DNA of 57,729 nt from Porphyromonadaceae bacterium CG2_30_38_12 (GTDB taxonomy: Bacteria > Bacteroidota > Bacteroidia > Bacteroidales > Paludibacteraceae). Positions 38,125-46,900 of the stretch are shown piece by piece. The translations under genes and the position numbers were made by a program. Each line of letters opens with the position of its first letter. Position 1 is the stretch's first letter. The notes under the pieces were generated by a model. The model was not told where the DNA came from and ran no database searches. It saw only the letters and a list, made by a program, of their open reading frames with translations. The stretch is from positions 16,744 through 74,472 of the forward strand of contig MNZK01000096.1 of the NCBI GenBank assembly GCA_001873635.1. The letters are read 5' to 3'.

Positions 38125-38274
38125 ATGGAACTAACTACGCAGCAGCTAAATATAATCAATTTTACCTGAAATATCAAAATAAATGCCATAGCCGGTTCTG
38201 GAAAGGCAACAATTATGATTGGACCGCACAAACCTGCTGAAAGGGCGTCATCGCATCGCGCATCAAAAAATTAG
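38125..38274 (+). pseudogene. Remnant of a UvrD-like helicase
   Basis: The frame reads MELTTQQLNIINFT, then TGA (38167-38169), then NIKINAIAGSGKATI, ending at TAG 38272-38274. The arrangement of a Q-motif (TTQQLNIIN) 14-15 residues before a P-loop (AIAGSGKATI) is that of UvrD/Rep helicases, but only the first ~50 codons are left. The P-loop Lys-Thr/Ser is altered to Lys-Ala. It is a dead fragment. Confidence 0.55.
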
Positions 38275-38350
38275 AATGAATGGAAATGTATGGAATTTAA
38301 GATACAGCCCAATGTGAGTGTACATTAAACCTATTGAGTTTATACTTGAC

Positions 38351-38379
38351 TTTGTTGTGGCGCATTTGGTTTAATTTTG
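38351..38379 (+). promoter_or_regulatory. Promoter ahead of the GH16 pseudogene region
   Basis: TTTG at 38351-38354 and TAATTTTG at 38372-38379 are 17 bases apart. The first start codon downstream (38411) opens only a 12-residue peptide, so the gene it served seems to have been lost. Confidence 0.45.
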
Positions 38380-38410
38380 TAACTCATAAAGTCTAAAAAA
38401 TCAACAAAGT

Positions 38411-38449
38411 ATGAAATTCACAAAGAAAATCTTTTTGCTATCTTTTTAA
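38411..38449 (+). pseudogene. Signal-peptide scrap of a lost gene
   Basis: ATG at 38411 opens MKFTKKIFLLSF followed by TAA. It has the basic-then-hydrophobic look of a signal peptide start and follows a good promoter at normal distance. Nothing coding follows in frame. It may be the leftover 5' end of a deleted gene. Confidence 0.3.
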
Positions 38450-38546
38450 GTGTTTGAAAACATGTAACTATTAAATAATTAAGAAGAAACAAAAATGATA
38501 ACCCAATATTGAGTTTAGAATATTAAATTGTTATAATTATATCACC

Positions 38547-39707
38547 ATGAAGCGACAGATAATTGTGCTTTTTTTATTAATTTTACTTTTTACGTTCAAC
38601 TTAGCTTCTGCACAGCCTAACCCCTATCAGCCCAATTCTCAATTGCCCACCATCTATCCATCGTGGAATTTGGTGTGGAGCGATGAGTTTAATGCCATAG
38701 GTAAACCCAACCCTGAAAATTGGATTTACGAAAACGGATTTGTCCGCAACGAGGAATGACAATGGTATCAGTCCGACAATGCCTATTGTGCTGATGGTGT
38801 TTTGTTGCTTGAAGCCAAACGTGAACGCGTATTAAATCCGAATTATGTAGCTGGTAGTCCCGATTGGAAAAAGAAACGACAATATGCCGAATATACATCA
38901 GTATGTATAAAAAGTCTGGGGTTGGTAAAATATCAGTTTGGACGGATTGAAGTTCGTTCGCGCATTAATGTTTCGAAAGGCTCTTGGTCAGCTATATGAA
39001 CCTTGGGTGAAACGGGCGAATGGCCTTCGTGTGGTGAAATCGACATGATGGAATTTTACCTGAAATCAAATGTACCCACTATTTTAGCCAATGTAGCCTG
39101 GGGAACAAGTGTGCGATGGTCGGCAAAATGGGATATTGCCACCAAGCCGCTTAGTTCTTTTACTGGTAAAGATGCCAATTGGATAGCAAAATTTCATACC
39201 TGGCGCATGGATTGGAACAAAGACAGCATCAATTTATACCTCGACAACGAGTTGCTGAACTATACATTGCTTACTCAAACAATCAATGCAACGGGCGTCA
39301 GTCCCAGAAATCCATTTTTGCAAAAGCATTATTTTCTGTTGAACCTTGCTATTGGCACAAATGGTGGCGATCCTTCGCAAACCACTTTTCCACTGAAATA
39401 CGAAGTAGATTATATTCGTGTGTATCAGCAATCTATTGCTTCTGATATAAAATCACTATCTTCAGATTTAAATCAGTGTGTGGTTTTTCCCAATCCAGCT
39501 TCAAACTATATCCGAGTTCAACATCCCAAAACAATTAATTCCATTGAAATTACAGACTTGTCTGGTCGGGTTTTGAAAGAACTGACATCTGCCAGCCTAA
39601 CTAGTTCGGATAAAATTTCACTTGTCGGAATCAATAATGGCGTTTATTTGCTAAAACTGAAAGTTGGAAATGCAGTAGAAGTAAGCAAATTGATTGTTAG
39701 GAAATAA
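38547..39707 (+). pseudogene. GH16 beta-glucanase-like gene with two in-frame TGA codons
   Basis: One frame runs from ATG 38547 to TAA 39707, broken only by TGA at 38757-38759 and 38997-38999. Segment one is a signal peptide followed by PSWNLVWSDEF and WIYENGFVRNEE. Segment two has YAEYTSVCIKSLG and GRIEVRSRINVSKGSWSAI. Segment three begins TLGETGEWPSCGEIDMMEFY. The catalytic motif EIDMME is intact, and a T9SS type A sorting domain (VVFPNPASNYIRVQH) ends the protein. The second TGA stands where the family has Trp (AIWTLG), consistent with TGG to TGA changes. Other genes here end in TGA, so general recoding is unlikely. Confidence 0.8.
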
Positions 39708-40068
39708 GAGAGGAGCTTCACTTTAGCTTATATTTTCAAATATCTTGTTTTCAAAATATTCTTTTCTTTCATCCCAGAGGTTGAAACATCTGGCAAGGAA
39801 ATCGGTCGTGGCTATGCCACTTGTAAGACTAATGGTGTAATCTTTTATTATTTTTTTAAGTTGCATAGCGACGACTGATTTGTCTGCGTTGGGTTTCAAC
39901 CCAATGTAAAAAATGCCCAATGCAAAAAGATGGCTTTTCCACCTTATCCACCTATTGTTTTTGAACCCCAATTCCCCTTATTCGAATTATAATTCAACTT
40001 TTTAGTTCACAATCCCGCCTTATATTTGTAAATTGAAATTTTATACAATAAAATTTAAAATTGCATCT
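39708..40068. other. Intergenic stretch before the GH43-like gene
   Basis: This holds the promoter at 40021-40028 and a 16-base palindromic TTGGGTTTCAACCCAA (39889-39904). An 82-codon minus-strand ORF (39723-39971) overlaps it, but no family is recognised and no signal supports it, so it is not called as a gene. Confidence 0.45.
40021..40028 (+). promoter_or_regulatory. -7 element of the GH43-like gene
   Basis: TATATTTG, an exact -7 match, lies 41 bases before the ATG at 40069. The predicted transcript would begin after the upstream ATG at 40033, so it supports 40069 as the start. Confidence 0.5.
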
Positions 40069-41013
40069 ATGTTTCCCTTTTTGAAAATAAGCTTGATATT
40101 GGTTTTGAGCATGCTATCACAACTTACTATCGCGCAGCACCAACAATTCACTCCTAACGAACTTTGGACTGATACGAAAGGGGTGCACATCAATGCGCAT
40201 GGTGGCGGAATGCTTTATTTTCAAGGCAAATATTATTGGTACGGCGAGTACAAAAGCGAAAATACAAGCAGTGCCATGGTGGGTTTTACTTGCTACTCTT
40301 CCACCAATTTAATAAATTGGAACAACGAAGGCGTTGTGTTGGCTGTTTCCGACGACGAAAAATCGGATATTGCCAAAGGTTGCATCATGGAACGCCCTAA
40401 AGTGGTTTACAATGCAAAAACCAAGCAATTTGTAATGTGGTTTTATTTGGAATTGAAAGGGCAGAATTACAAAGCGGCACGTGTGGCATTGGTAGTGAGC
40501 GACAGTCCCATAGGCAGATTCAAATACCTCCGATCCTATCGCCCCAATGCCGGCATCTATACCCTTAATTTCACACTGGAACAAAAAAACGCTGCATTAA
40601 CCGAATCCGATTTTCCAAAATCGTGGACTGCTGAGTGGAGCTTGGCAGTAAAAAACGGTCTGTTTCTTCAACGCGATTTGCCTGGCGGTCAAATGTCGCG
40701 GGATATGTCTATTTTTATGGACGATAATGCTAAAACTTACCATATTTTTGCTTCGGAGAAAAATCAAACACTTCAAATTGCTGAACTTGCCGACGATTAT
40801 CAAAGCCACGACGGACGCTTTGTGCGAGTCATCGAAGGAAAACACAACGAAGCATTGGCAATTTTTAAAAAAGACGGCAAGAATTTTCTGATTACGTCCG
40901 ATTGCACTGGCTGGACTCCCAAATATCCTATTGATACTCGTTATATCTGGTTACCTATTGAGTTTAAAAACAATATCCCCGTTATAACTTGGAAAGATAA
41001 TTGGAAGTATTAG
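40069..41013 (+). CDS. GH43-like glycoside hydrolase, probably internally deleted
   Basis: The 314-residue protein starts MFPFLKISLILVLSMLSQ, a signal peptide. It continues with HINAHGGGMLYFQGKYYWYG, the opening of the five-bladed propeller of GH43 exo-1,3-galactanase-like enzymes. GGQMSRDMSIFMDDN and LTSDCTGW-like FLITSDCTGWTP follow. The text then jumps directly to DTRYIWLPIEFKNNIPVITW, which in this family normally comes ~60 residues later. So one propeller blade appears to be missing in frame. Activity is doubtful. The promoter at 40021 favours the 40069 start over 40033. Confidence 0.7.
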   Translation: MFPFLKISLILVLSMLSQLTIAQHQQFTPNELWTDTKGVHINAHGGGMLYFQGKYYWYGEYKSENTSSAMVGFTCYSSTNLINWNNEGVVLAVSDDEKSDIAKGCIMERPKVVYNAKTKQFVMWFYLELKGQNYKAARVALVVSDSPIGRFKYLRSYRPNAGIYTLNFTLEQKNAALTESDFPKSWTAEWSLAVKNGLFLQRDLPGGQMSRDMSIFMDDNAKTYHIFASEKNQTLQIAELADDYQSHDGRFVRVIEGKHNEALAIFKKDGKNFLITSDCTGWTPKYPIDTRYIWLPIEFKNNIPVITWKDNWKY

Positions 41014-41062
41014 AAAAAAAATAGTACATTTGCATGCTTTCAAATCTTCAATTTAAATATTT

Positions 41063-42592
41063 ATGAAAATCAATTTTATTTCCCCATTCACCCTTTCGCT
41101 GGTGCCATTTGCCGCAATGTTGGCAGGCAACAACACAAAACAATCAACGCCAAACATTGTACTTATTTATTCCGATGATCTTGGTTATGGCGATTTAAGC
41201 TGCTACGGCTATTCCAAAGTGCCCACTCCCAACGTAGACAAATTAGCTTCCGAAGGTTTGCGCTTTACCAATGCGCATTGCGGAGCTGCCACCAGCACGC
41301 CTTCTCGTTACGCATTACTCACAGGTCAATACGCATGGCGCAAGCAAGGTACCGGCATTGCAACTGGCGATGCAGCCATGATTATTAAACCTGAGCAAGC
41401 CACCATGCCTCGCATGTTACAAGGCATGGGTTACAAAACCGGCGCTGTTGGCAAGTGGCATTTAGGCCTGGGAGCCGAAACAGGAAAGCAAAACTGGAAC
41501 GGACTGATTACGCCAGGGCTCAAGGAGTTGGGCTTCGACTATTCCTACATCATGGCAGCTACGGGCGACCGTACACCCTGTGTGTTTATGGAAAATGGCA
41601 GGGTGGTGAATTTAGACCCTGCCGACCCGATTGAAGTGAGTTATATTAAAAATTTTTCCGGAGAACCAACGGGTAAAGACAATCCCCAACTATTGCGCAT
41701 GCATCCAAGCCATACACACAACCAAAGCATTGTGAATGGCATATCGCGAATTGGCTATATGCGTGGTGGAAAATCCGCTTTATGGACCGACGAGAATATT
41801 GCCGACAGCATTACGGCAAAAGCATTAAACTTTATTGAGAGCAACAAAAACCAACCTTTTTTCCTTTATTTCGGAACGCAGGATGTACACGTGCCACGCG
41901 TACCACATCCACGTTTTGCGGGTAAAAGTGGTTTAGGAGCACGCGGCGATGCCATTTTGGAATTCGATTGGATTGTTGGTCAGGTGATGGCAACACTCAA
42001 AAAATTGCAGTTGGATGAAAATACCTTGGTGATTCTTTCGAGTGATAATGGACCCGTAATTGACGATGGTTATCAGGATCAGGCTGTTGAATTGTTGGGA
42101 GATCACAAACCATGGGGACCGTTTCGTGGAGGCAAATACAGTGGTTTTGAGGCTGGCACTCGCATTCCGCAAATTGTTCGCTGGATAGGTAAAGTGAAGC
42201 CTGCCATAAGCAATACATTGGTGAGCCAACTCGATTGGTACGCTTCATTTGCAGCGTTAACAAAATACAATATTAAGCCTGGCGAAGCTCCCGATAGTCA
42301 AAACGGGCTTAAAACATTGCTTGGGAAAAGCAAAAAAGATCGCCAATACGTTGTGAAACAAAATCTTAACAATGTACTTAGCATCGTTGTTGGAAATTGG
42401 AAATACATTGAGCCAAGCAAATTTGTCTCTATCAATAAGTATACTAATACTGAATTGGCAAATAACCCTCAACCCCAGCTATATAACTTGAAAACAGATC
42501 AGGGTGAAACGATAAACTTAGCCACTGAATATCCCGATAAAGTAAATGAACTGAAAATAAAATTAGAAAAAATAAGAAAGTCAGAAAAATAA
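41063..42592 (+). CDS. Serine-type sulfatase (sulfatase family S1)
   Basis: The 509-residue protein starts with a signal peptide, then has the metal site IVLIYSDDLGYGDLSCYGYS and the sulfatase signature STPSRYALLTGQYAWR. The formylglycine precursor position is Ser (STPSR), not Cys, so activation would need an anaerobic radical SAM sulfatase-maturing enzyme, not seen in this window. GAVGKWHLGLG is the second signature. Its neighbours are GH16 and GH43, so it probably removes sulfate from a plant or algal glycan. The substrate is not known. Confidence 0.92.
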   Translation: MKINFISPFTLSLVPFAAMLAGNNTKQSTPNIVLIYSDDLGYGDLSCYGYSKVPTPNVDKLASEGLRFTNAHCGAATSTPSRYALLTGQYAWRKQGTGIATGDAAMIIKPEQATMPRMLQGMGYKTGAVGKWHLGLGAETGKQNWNGLITPGLKELGFDYSYIMAATGDRTPCVFMENGRVVNLDPADPIEVSYIKNFSGEPTGKDNPQLLRMHPSHTHNQSIVNGISRIGYMRGGKSALWTDENIADSITAKALNFIESNKNQPFFLYFGTQDVHVPRVPHPRFAGKSGLGARGDAILEFDWIVGQVMATLKKLQLDENTLVILSSDNGPVIDDGYQDQAVELLGDHKPWGPFRGGKYSGFEAGTRIPQIVRWIGKVKPAISNTLVSQLDWYASFAALTKYNIKPGEAPDSQNGLKTLLGKSKKDRQYVVKQNLNNVLSIVVGNWKYIEPSKFVSINKYTNTELANNPQPQLYNLKTDQGETINLATEYPDKVNELKIKLEKIRKSEK

Positions 42593-42603
42593 ACTTTGAA
42601 TAA

Positions 42604-42788
42604 TTCTACTTTACTAAAATATAAATTGAACTCAATTAACTGAACCCATCGGGTTCATATATTTGTAGAAGAATAGATTTACAACAGATATGCGACCCCA
42701 ATTGGGGTCGAACATTGATTCATAAATGCGTTTGCTATAAATATATAATGCCTCTGGCATTAATATAATCTAATTTGGTAAAGTAGAA
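42604..42788. repeat. Three-hairpin element with 11-bp terminal inverted repeats
   Basis: TTCTACTTTAC (42604-42614) is exactly inverted at GTAAAGTAGAA (42778-42788). Between them are three compact hairpins: TGAACCC-atc-GGGTTCA (42641-42657), CGACCCC-aatt-GGGGTCG (42693-42710) and TAATGCC-tct-GGCATTA (42746-42762). No coding potential is seen. It looks like a miniature mobile repeat or REPIN-like element. Confidence 0.65.
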
Positions 42789-42823
42789 GTAAGTGATTTA
42801 AATAATTAATACTAACTCAAATT

Positions 42824-42846
42824 CCCCCTTTAGGGGGTTAGGGGGC
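42824..42846 (+). repeat. GC-rich dispersed repeat at the lpd start
   Basis: C5-TTTA-G5-TTA-G5-C, ending nine bases before the DLDH ATG. The C5/G5 arms can form a hairpin with a TTTA loop, and the second G5 could compete for the same C5. Other copies lie at 5934, 48587, 49751 and 49864. Confidence 0.6.
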
Positions 42847-42855
42847 AGAAATAAT

Positions 42856-44211
42856 ATGTACGATTTAATTATTATCGGTGGTGGTCCGGCCGGATATGTA
42901 GCTGCAGAACGTGCAGGGCATAAAGGACTGAAAGTTTTGTTGTTTGAGAAAAAAAGTATGGGTGGGGTATGTCTCAACGAAGGTTGCATACCCACTAAAA
43001 CCATGCTTTACAGTGCCAAAACCTACGAAAATGCCTTGCATGGAGATAAATACGGTGTGTTTGGCGAAAATATCCGTTTCGACTACGGAAAAATTGTTGC
43101 TCGTAAAAATAAAGTGGTTCGCAAATTGGTTGCTGGTGTGGAAAGTGCGATGAAAATGAACCATGTAACGGTAGTAAAAGGCGAAGCCAATATTGTTGGG
43201 CGCAGCCCCAAAGGAGTGGAAGTTACGTGTGCCGGCGAAAGTTACTTAGGTGCAAATCTACTTATCTGTACCGGATCAGAAGCATTTGTTCCTCCCATTC
43301 CTGGCTTGTCTGATGCTGGCGATATTATCCTAACAAACCGCGAAATATTAGAATTGAAAGAACAACCAAAATCCTTAGTGGTGATTGGTGGAGGTGTAAT
43401 TGGGATGGAGTTTGCCTGTTTTTACAATAGCTTAGGCACGCAAGTAACCGTAGTGGAGATGTTGCCTGAAATTCTGGGTGGTTTGGATTTCGAAATTTCT
43501 GCCTTGATGCGCAGTATTTTTACAAAAAAGGGCATTGCTTTTAATTTGAATGCTAAGGTGGTGAAAATTGATGGCAACAAAGTATCTTTTGAAAAAGATG
43601 GTCAAACGCAGGTTATCGAGGGTGAAAAAATTCTTGTCAGTGTTGGTCGCCGTCCTATTACAAAAGGGTTTGGCTTGGAAAATCTGAATGTCGAACTGTT
43701 CAAAGGTGGCATAAAAACCGACGAAAAACTGCGTACCAATGTGCCTAATGTTTACGCTGCCGGTGACGTTACGGGATTTTCCTTGCTGGCTCACACTGCC
43801 AGTCGTGAGGGTGAAGTGGTGGTGAATAACCTCACGGGCCGTGTCGATCGCATGCGTTACAATGCCATTCCAGGCGTAGTTTACACTAATCCCGAAGTGG
43901 CTGGCGTGGGCGAAACAGAAGAATCGGCAAAAGCAAAAGGCATTGCATACAAAGTAGCCAAACTTCCAATGGCTTTTGCAGGTCGTTTCGTAGCCGAAAA
44001 CGAAGGAGGCGAAGGTCTATGCAAAGTTTTAATTGGAGCTAAATATGGCGAAGTAATTGGAGTTCACATGCTTGGAAATCCAAGTGGTGAAATTATTTAC
44101 GGCGCTTGCATGGCTATCGAGCAGGAAATGACCTTGGAGCAGATGCAAGAAGTTGTTTTCCCACATCCTACTGTAAGTGAGATTTTTAAAGAAACGATAT
44201 TTGCATTTTAA
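42856..44211 (+). CDS. lpd: Dihydrolipoyl dehydrogenase (E3)
   Basis: E3 re-oxidises lipoyl groups of 2-oxoacid dehydrogenase complexes or the glycine cleavage system using NAD+. The 451-residue product has the FAD site IIIGGGPAGYVAAERAG, the redox disulfide GGVCLNEGCIPTK, the NAD site VVIGGGVIGMEFACF and the C-terminal FPHPTVSEIF with the catalytic His. It is followed by the E1 gene after 92 bases, so it is likely the E3 of that complex. Confidence 0.96.
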   Translation: MYDLIIIGGGPAGYVAAERAGHKGLKVLLFEKKSMGGVCLNEGCIPTKTMLYSAKTYENALHGDKYGVFGENIRFDYGKIVARKNKVVRKLVAGVESAMKMNHVTVVKGEANIVGRSPKGVEVTCAGESYLGANLLICTGSEAFVPPIPGLSDAGDIILTNREILELKEQPKSLVVIGGGVIGMEFACFYNSLGTQVTVVEMLPEILGGLDFEISALMRSIFTKKGIAFNLNAKVVKIDGNKVSFEKDGQTQVIEGEKILVSVGRRPITKGFGLENLNVELFKGGIKTDEKLRTNVPNVYAAGDVTGFSLLAHTASREGEVVVNNLTGRVDRMRYNAIPGVVYTNPEVAGVGETEESAKAKGIAYKVAKLPMAFAGRFVAENEGGEGLCKVLIGAKYGEVIGVHMLGNPSGEIIYGACMAIEQEMTLEQMQEVVFPHPTVSEIFKETIFAF

Positions 44212-44221
44212 GAATTAAATA

Positions 44222-44277
44222 CGAAGACACCAAGTCACGAAGACAATTTTTGTGTCTCTGTGTCTTAGTGTTGAAAA
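44222..44277 (+). repeat. GAAGACAC palindromic repeat between lpd and E1
   Basis: GAAGACACCAAGTCACGAAG on the left and TGTGTCTCTGTGTCTTAGTG on the right form an imperfect inverted repeat. Units of this kind recur in intergenic DNA of the phylum (recalled, not searched). No gene is present. Confidence 0.45.
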
Positions 44278-44303
44278 AAGAATAAACAAAAAAATACTAT
44301 ACA

Positions 44304-46763
44304 ATGCCAAAAGTACAATTTCTTAGTCCGGAAGATAAACGTAAACCGGGATTTGTGGAATTTCAACCCATTCCAGTAAATCAGTATCAAAAAACGGTAA
44401 AAGACGAAAAAGGTAATTTTACCAACGAAGAGTTCAAAACCATTTATCACGACATGGTGTTGATTCGTGAGTTCGAAACGATGATTAACCTCATCAAAAC
44501 CAAAGGCGAATATAACGGTACGCCCTACAACCATCCTGGGCCAGCTCACTTGTCTATCGGACAAGAATCTTCTGCGGTAGGTATGGCTTGGACATTAACA
44601 GTGAACGATTTTATCTTTGGTAGTCACCGTTCGCACGGCGAAATTTTGGCCAAAGGTATGTCGGCAATTCACAAAAGCGATGACAAATATTTGATGAACG
44701 TTATGGAGTCTTTTTTTGAGGGCGCTGTGCTCAATGTTGTGAAAAAAGATTTTAGCGGAACTACCAAAGAATTGGCACGCCGCTTTTTGGTTTACGGAAC
44801 TTTGGCAGAGATTTTTGCTCGCGTAACTGGTTTCAACCGTGGTTTGGGAGGTTCGATGCATGCATTTTTTACTCCATTCGGTGTTTATCCAAATAATGCA
44901 TTGGTAGGTGGCTCGGGCGATATTGCTGTGGGCGCTGCGCTGTATAAAAAAATAAACCGACAAAAAGGACTTGTTGTAGCCAATATTGGTGACGCTTCTA
45001 TGGCTTGCGGTCCTGTGTGGGAAGGGATGAACTTTGCTGCTATGGATCAATTCAATCAGCTTTGGGATGGCGATATGAAAGGTGGTTTGCCTGTGATTAT
45101 CAATATTATGAACAACCAATATGGTATGGGCGGACAAACCTGTGGCGAAACAATGGGTAACGATATTGCTGCCCGCATCGGTGCTGGTATTAATCCCGAA
45201 CAAATGCACGCCGAACGTGTGGATGGTTACAATCCGTTGGCTGTGATTGATGCTTACAAACGCAAACGCAAAATTATTGATGAAAAACGTGGTCCCGTTT
45301 TGTTGGACGTATTAACATACCGTTATAGCGGGCACTCGCCTTCGGATGCGTCTTCGTATCGTTCCAAAGAGGAAGTGGAAGCTTGGGAAGCACAAGATTG
45401 TATCGCTTCGTACGGAAAACAGCTGATAGAAGCCGGCGAAGCTACACAAACTGATTTGGATGCTACTTGGGCGGATGTAAAAGCGTTGGTGCACGAAATA
45501 TTGATCAAAGCCATCAATGATGAAATCTCACCTCGCATGACAAATGCACAAGTGATTGGCGATATGATGTTCTCGAATGGTTCGGTTGATGCATTCAGTA
45601 CAGCCAAACCTGATGTGCTGATGCCGCTGGAAGATAACTCACGCGTGAAAAAAATTGCTACAAAAAAACGTTTTGCTTTCGACGAAAATGGAAAACCTTA
45701 CAGTAAAATGCAGCAATTTCAACTTCGCGATGGTATTTTCGAAGCTATGATGCATCGTTTTTATCAGGATGCAAGTTTGGTGGCTTATGGTGAAGAAAAC
45801 CGCGATTGGGGCGGTGCTTTTGCCGTATATGGCGGTATGACAGAGGCTTTGCCTTATCACCGTTTGTTCAACTCGCCTATTGCTGAGGCTTCTATCGTGG
45901 GTACTGCCATTGGTTACGCCATGTGTGGCGGCCGTGTAGTTCCCGAAATTATGTATTGCGATTTCTTGGGTCGTTGCGGCGATGAGGTGTTCAACCAAAT
46001 GCCTAAATGGCAATCTATGAGCGGTAACGTATTGAAAATGCCTATCACCTTACGCGTTTCGGTAGGTTCCAAATATGGTGCGCAACACTCGCAAGATTGG
46101 ACATCGTTAGTAGCACACATTCCAGGTTTGAAAGTTTGTTTCCCTGTAACTCCTTACGATGCAAAAGGTTTGATGAATTCTGCCCTGCAAGGAACAGACC
46201 CTGTGGTTTACTTCGAAAGTCAGCGTATTTACGAAATCGGTGAGCAATTCCACGAAGGTGGTGTGCCCGAAGGTTACTACGAAATTCCATTTGGCGAACC
46301 GGATGTTAAAAAAGCAGGTAATGATGTTACTTTCCTTACCGTTGGTCATACACTCTATCCGGCTTTGGCTGCTGCTAAAGAATTGGAAGAAAAATACGGC
46401 ATGACAGCCGAAGTGATTGATGCCCGCTCGTTGGTGCCATTCAACTACGAAAAAGTAATTGAGTCTGTGAAAAAAACAGGTAAAATAATTGTTGCCGGTG
46501 ATGCCACTGCTCGCGGTTCGTTCCTCAACGATTTTGCTGCAAACATCAGTTCGCTGTGTTTCGATTATTTGGATGCCCCTGTTTGTGTGCTTGGTTCACG
46601 CAACTGGATTACGCCAGCATTCGAATTGGAAAGTTCATTCTTCGCTCAACCTTCGTGGTTCCTCGATATGATTAACGAGCGTATTCAACCGCTGAAAGGT
46701 TATATCGCAGGTCAGAACTTTACCGATGCTGAGTTAGTACGGAGGTCGAAATTAGGAGTGTAA
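44304..46763 (+). CDS. 2-oxoacid dehydrogenase E1, fused alpha and beta subunits
   Basis: The 819-residue protein joins two subunits that are separate in most bacteria. The alpha half (about residues 40-400) carries FGSHRSHGEILAKGMS and the TPP motif start NIGDASMACGPVWEGMNFA with NNQYGMGG. The beta half begins near MQQFQLRDGIFEAMMHRFYQ and has YGEENRDWGGAFAVYGG and SVGSKYGAQHSQDW. This layout fits branched-chain or acetoin-type E1. The substrate is unproven. E3 lies upstream and a lipoate ligase downstream, but no E2 core gene is in the window. A hairpin follows at 46798-46836. Confidence 0.9.
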   Translation: MPKVQFLSPEDKRKPGFVEFQPIPVNQYQKTVKDEKGNFTNEEFKTIYHDMVLIREFETMINLIKTKGEYNGTPYNHPGPAHLSIGQESSAVGMAWTLTVNDFIFGSHRSHGEILAKGMSAIHKSDDKYLMNVMESFFEGAVLNVVKKDFSGTTKELARRFLVYGTLAEIFARVTGFNRGLGGSMHAFFTPFGVYPNNALVGGSGDIAVGAALYKKINRQKGLVVANIGDASMACGPVWEGMNFAAMDQFNQLWDGDMKGGLPVIINIMNNQYGMGGQTCGETMGNDIAARIGAGINPEQMHAERVDGYNPLAVIDAYKRKRKIIDEKRGPVLLDVLTYRYSGHSPSDASSYRSKEEVEAWEAQDCIASYGKQLIEAGEATQTDLDATWADVKALVHEILIKAINDEISPRMTNAQVIGDMMFSNGSVDAFSTAKPDVLMPLEDNSRVKKIATKKRFAFDENGKPYSKMQQFQLRDGIFEAMMHRFYQDASLVAYGEENRDWGGAFAVYGGMTEALPYHRLFNSPIAEASIVGTAIGYAMCGGRVVPEIMYCDFLGRCGDEVFNQMPKWQSMSGNVLKMPITLRVSVGSKYGAQHSQDWTSLVAHIPGLKVCFPVTPYDAKGLMNSALQGTDPVVYFESQRIYEIGEQFHEGGVPEGYYEIPFGEPDVKKAGNDVTFLTVGHTLYPALAAAKELEEKYGMTAEVIDARSLVPFNYEKVIESVKKTGKIIVAGDATARGSFLNDFAANISSLCFDYLDAPVCVLGSRNWITPAFELESSFFAQPSWFLDMINERIQPLKGYIAGQNFTDAELVRRSKLGV

Positions 46764-46797
46764 AATTGCCCCTAACCACTGAATGGGAATAAGAAAA

Positions 46798-46836
46798 ATT
46801 ATTCGGAGTGCGATTCTATGTCGCGCCCCGAATAAT
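46798..46836 (+). terminator. Large hairpin after the E1 gene
   Basis: ATTATTCGGAGTGCGA (46798-46813) pairs with TCGCGCCCCGAATAAT (46821-46836) over a seven-base loop, with one mismatch and one G-U. There is no long T-run afterwards, so it may stabilise the 3' end rather than terminate. It stands where a terminator is expected. Confidence 0.5.
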
Positions 46837-46900
46837 AAAACCAAGGCACTAAATACATTATGAAAAACGTAGTGAATTAGTGTCTTAAAGGCAAATTTGT

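Larger units (their letters stand above)
37816..38546. other. Gene-poor stretch with two gene remnants
   Basis: This 731-base stretch contains no intact gene. It holds a UvrD-like helicase remnant (38125-38274), a well-formed promoter (38351-38379) and the N-terminal scrap of a signal-peptide gene (38411-38449). All are on the plus strand, ahead of the broken GH16 gene. Confidence 0.6.

Noticed and set aside
38547-39707. Genome-wide recoding of TGA as Trp
   Set aside because: Several well-supported genes, among them rpsJ, map and infA, end at TGA at the expected length.
39723-39971. 82-codon minus-strand ORF in the gap before the GH43-like gene
   Set aside because: No recognisable family or promoter. 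It stays possible but unsupported.
44595-45209. 204-codon ORF on the minus strand inside the E1 gene
   Set aside because: It lies wholly opposite a strongly supported gene, has no family resemblance, no promoter and a Cys/His-rich random composition.
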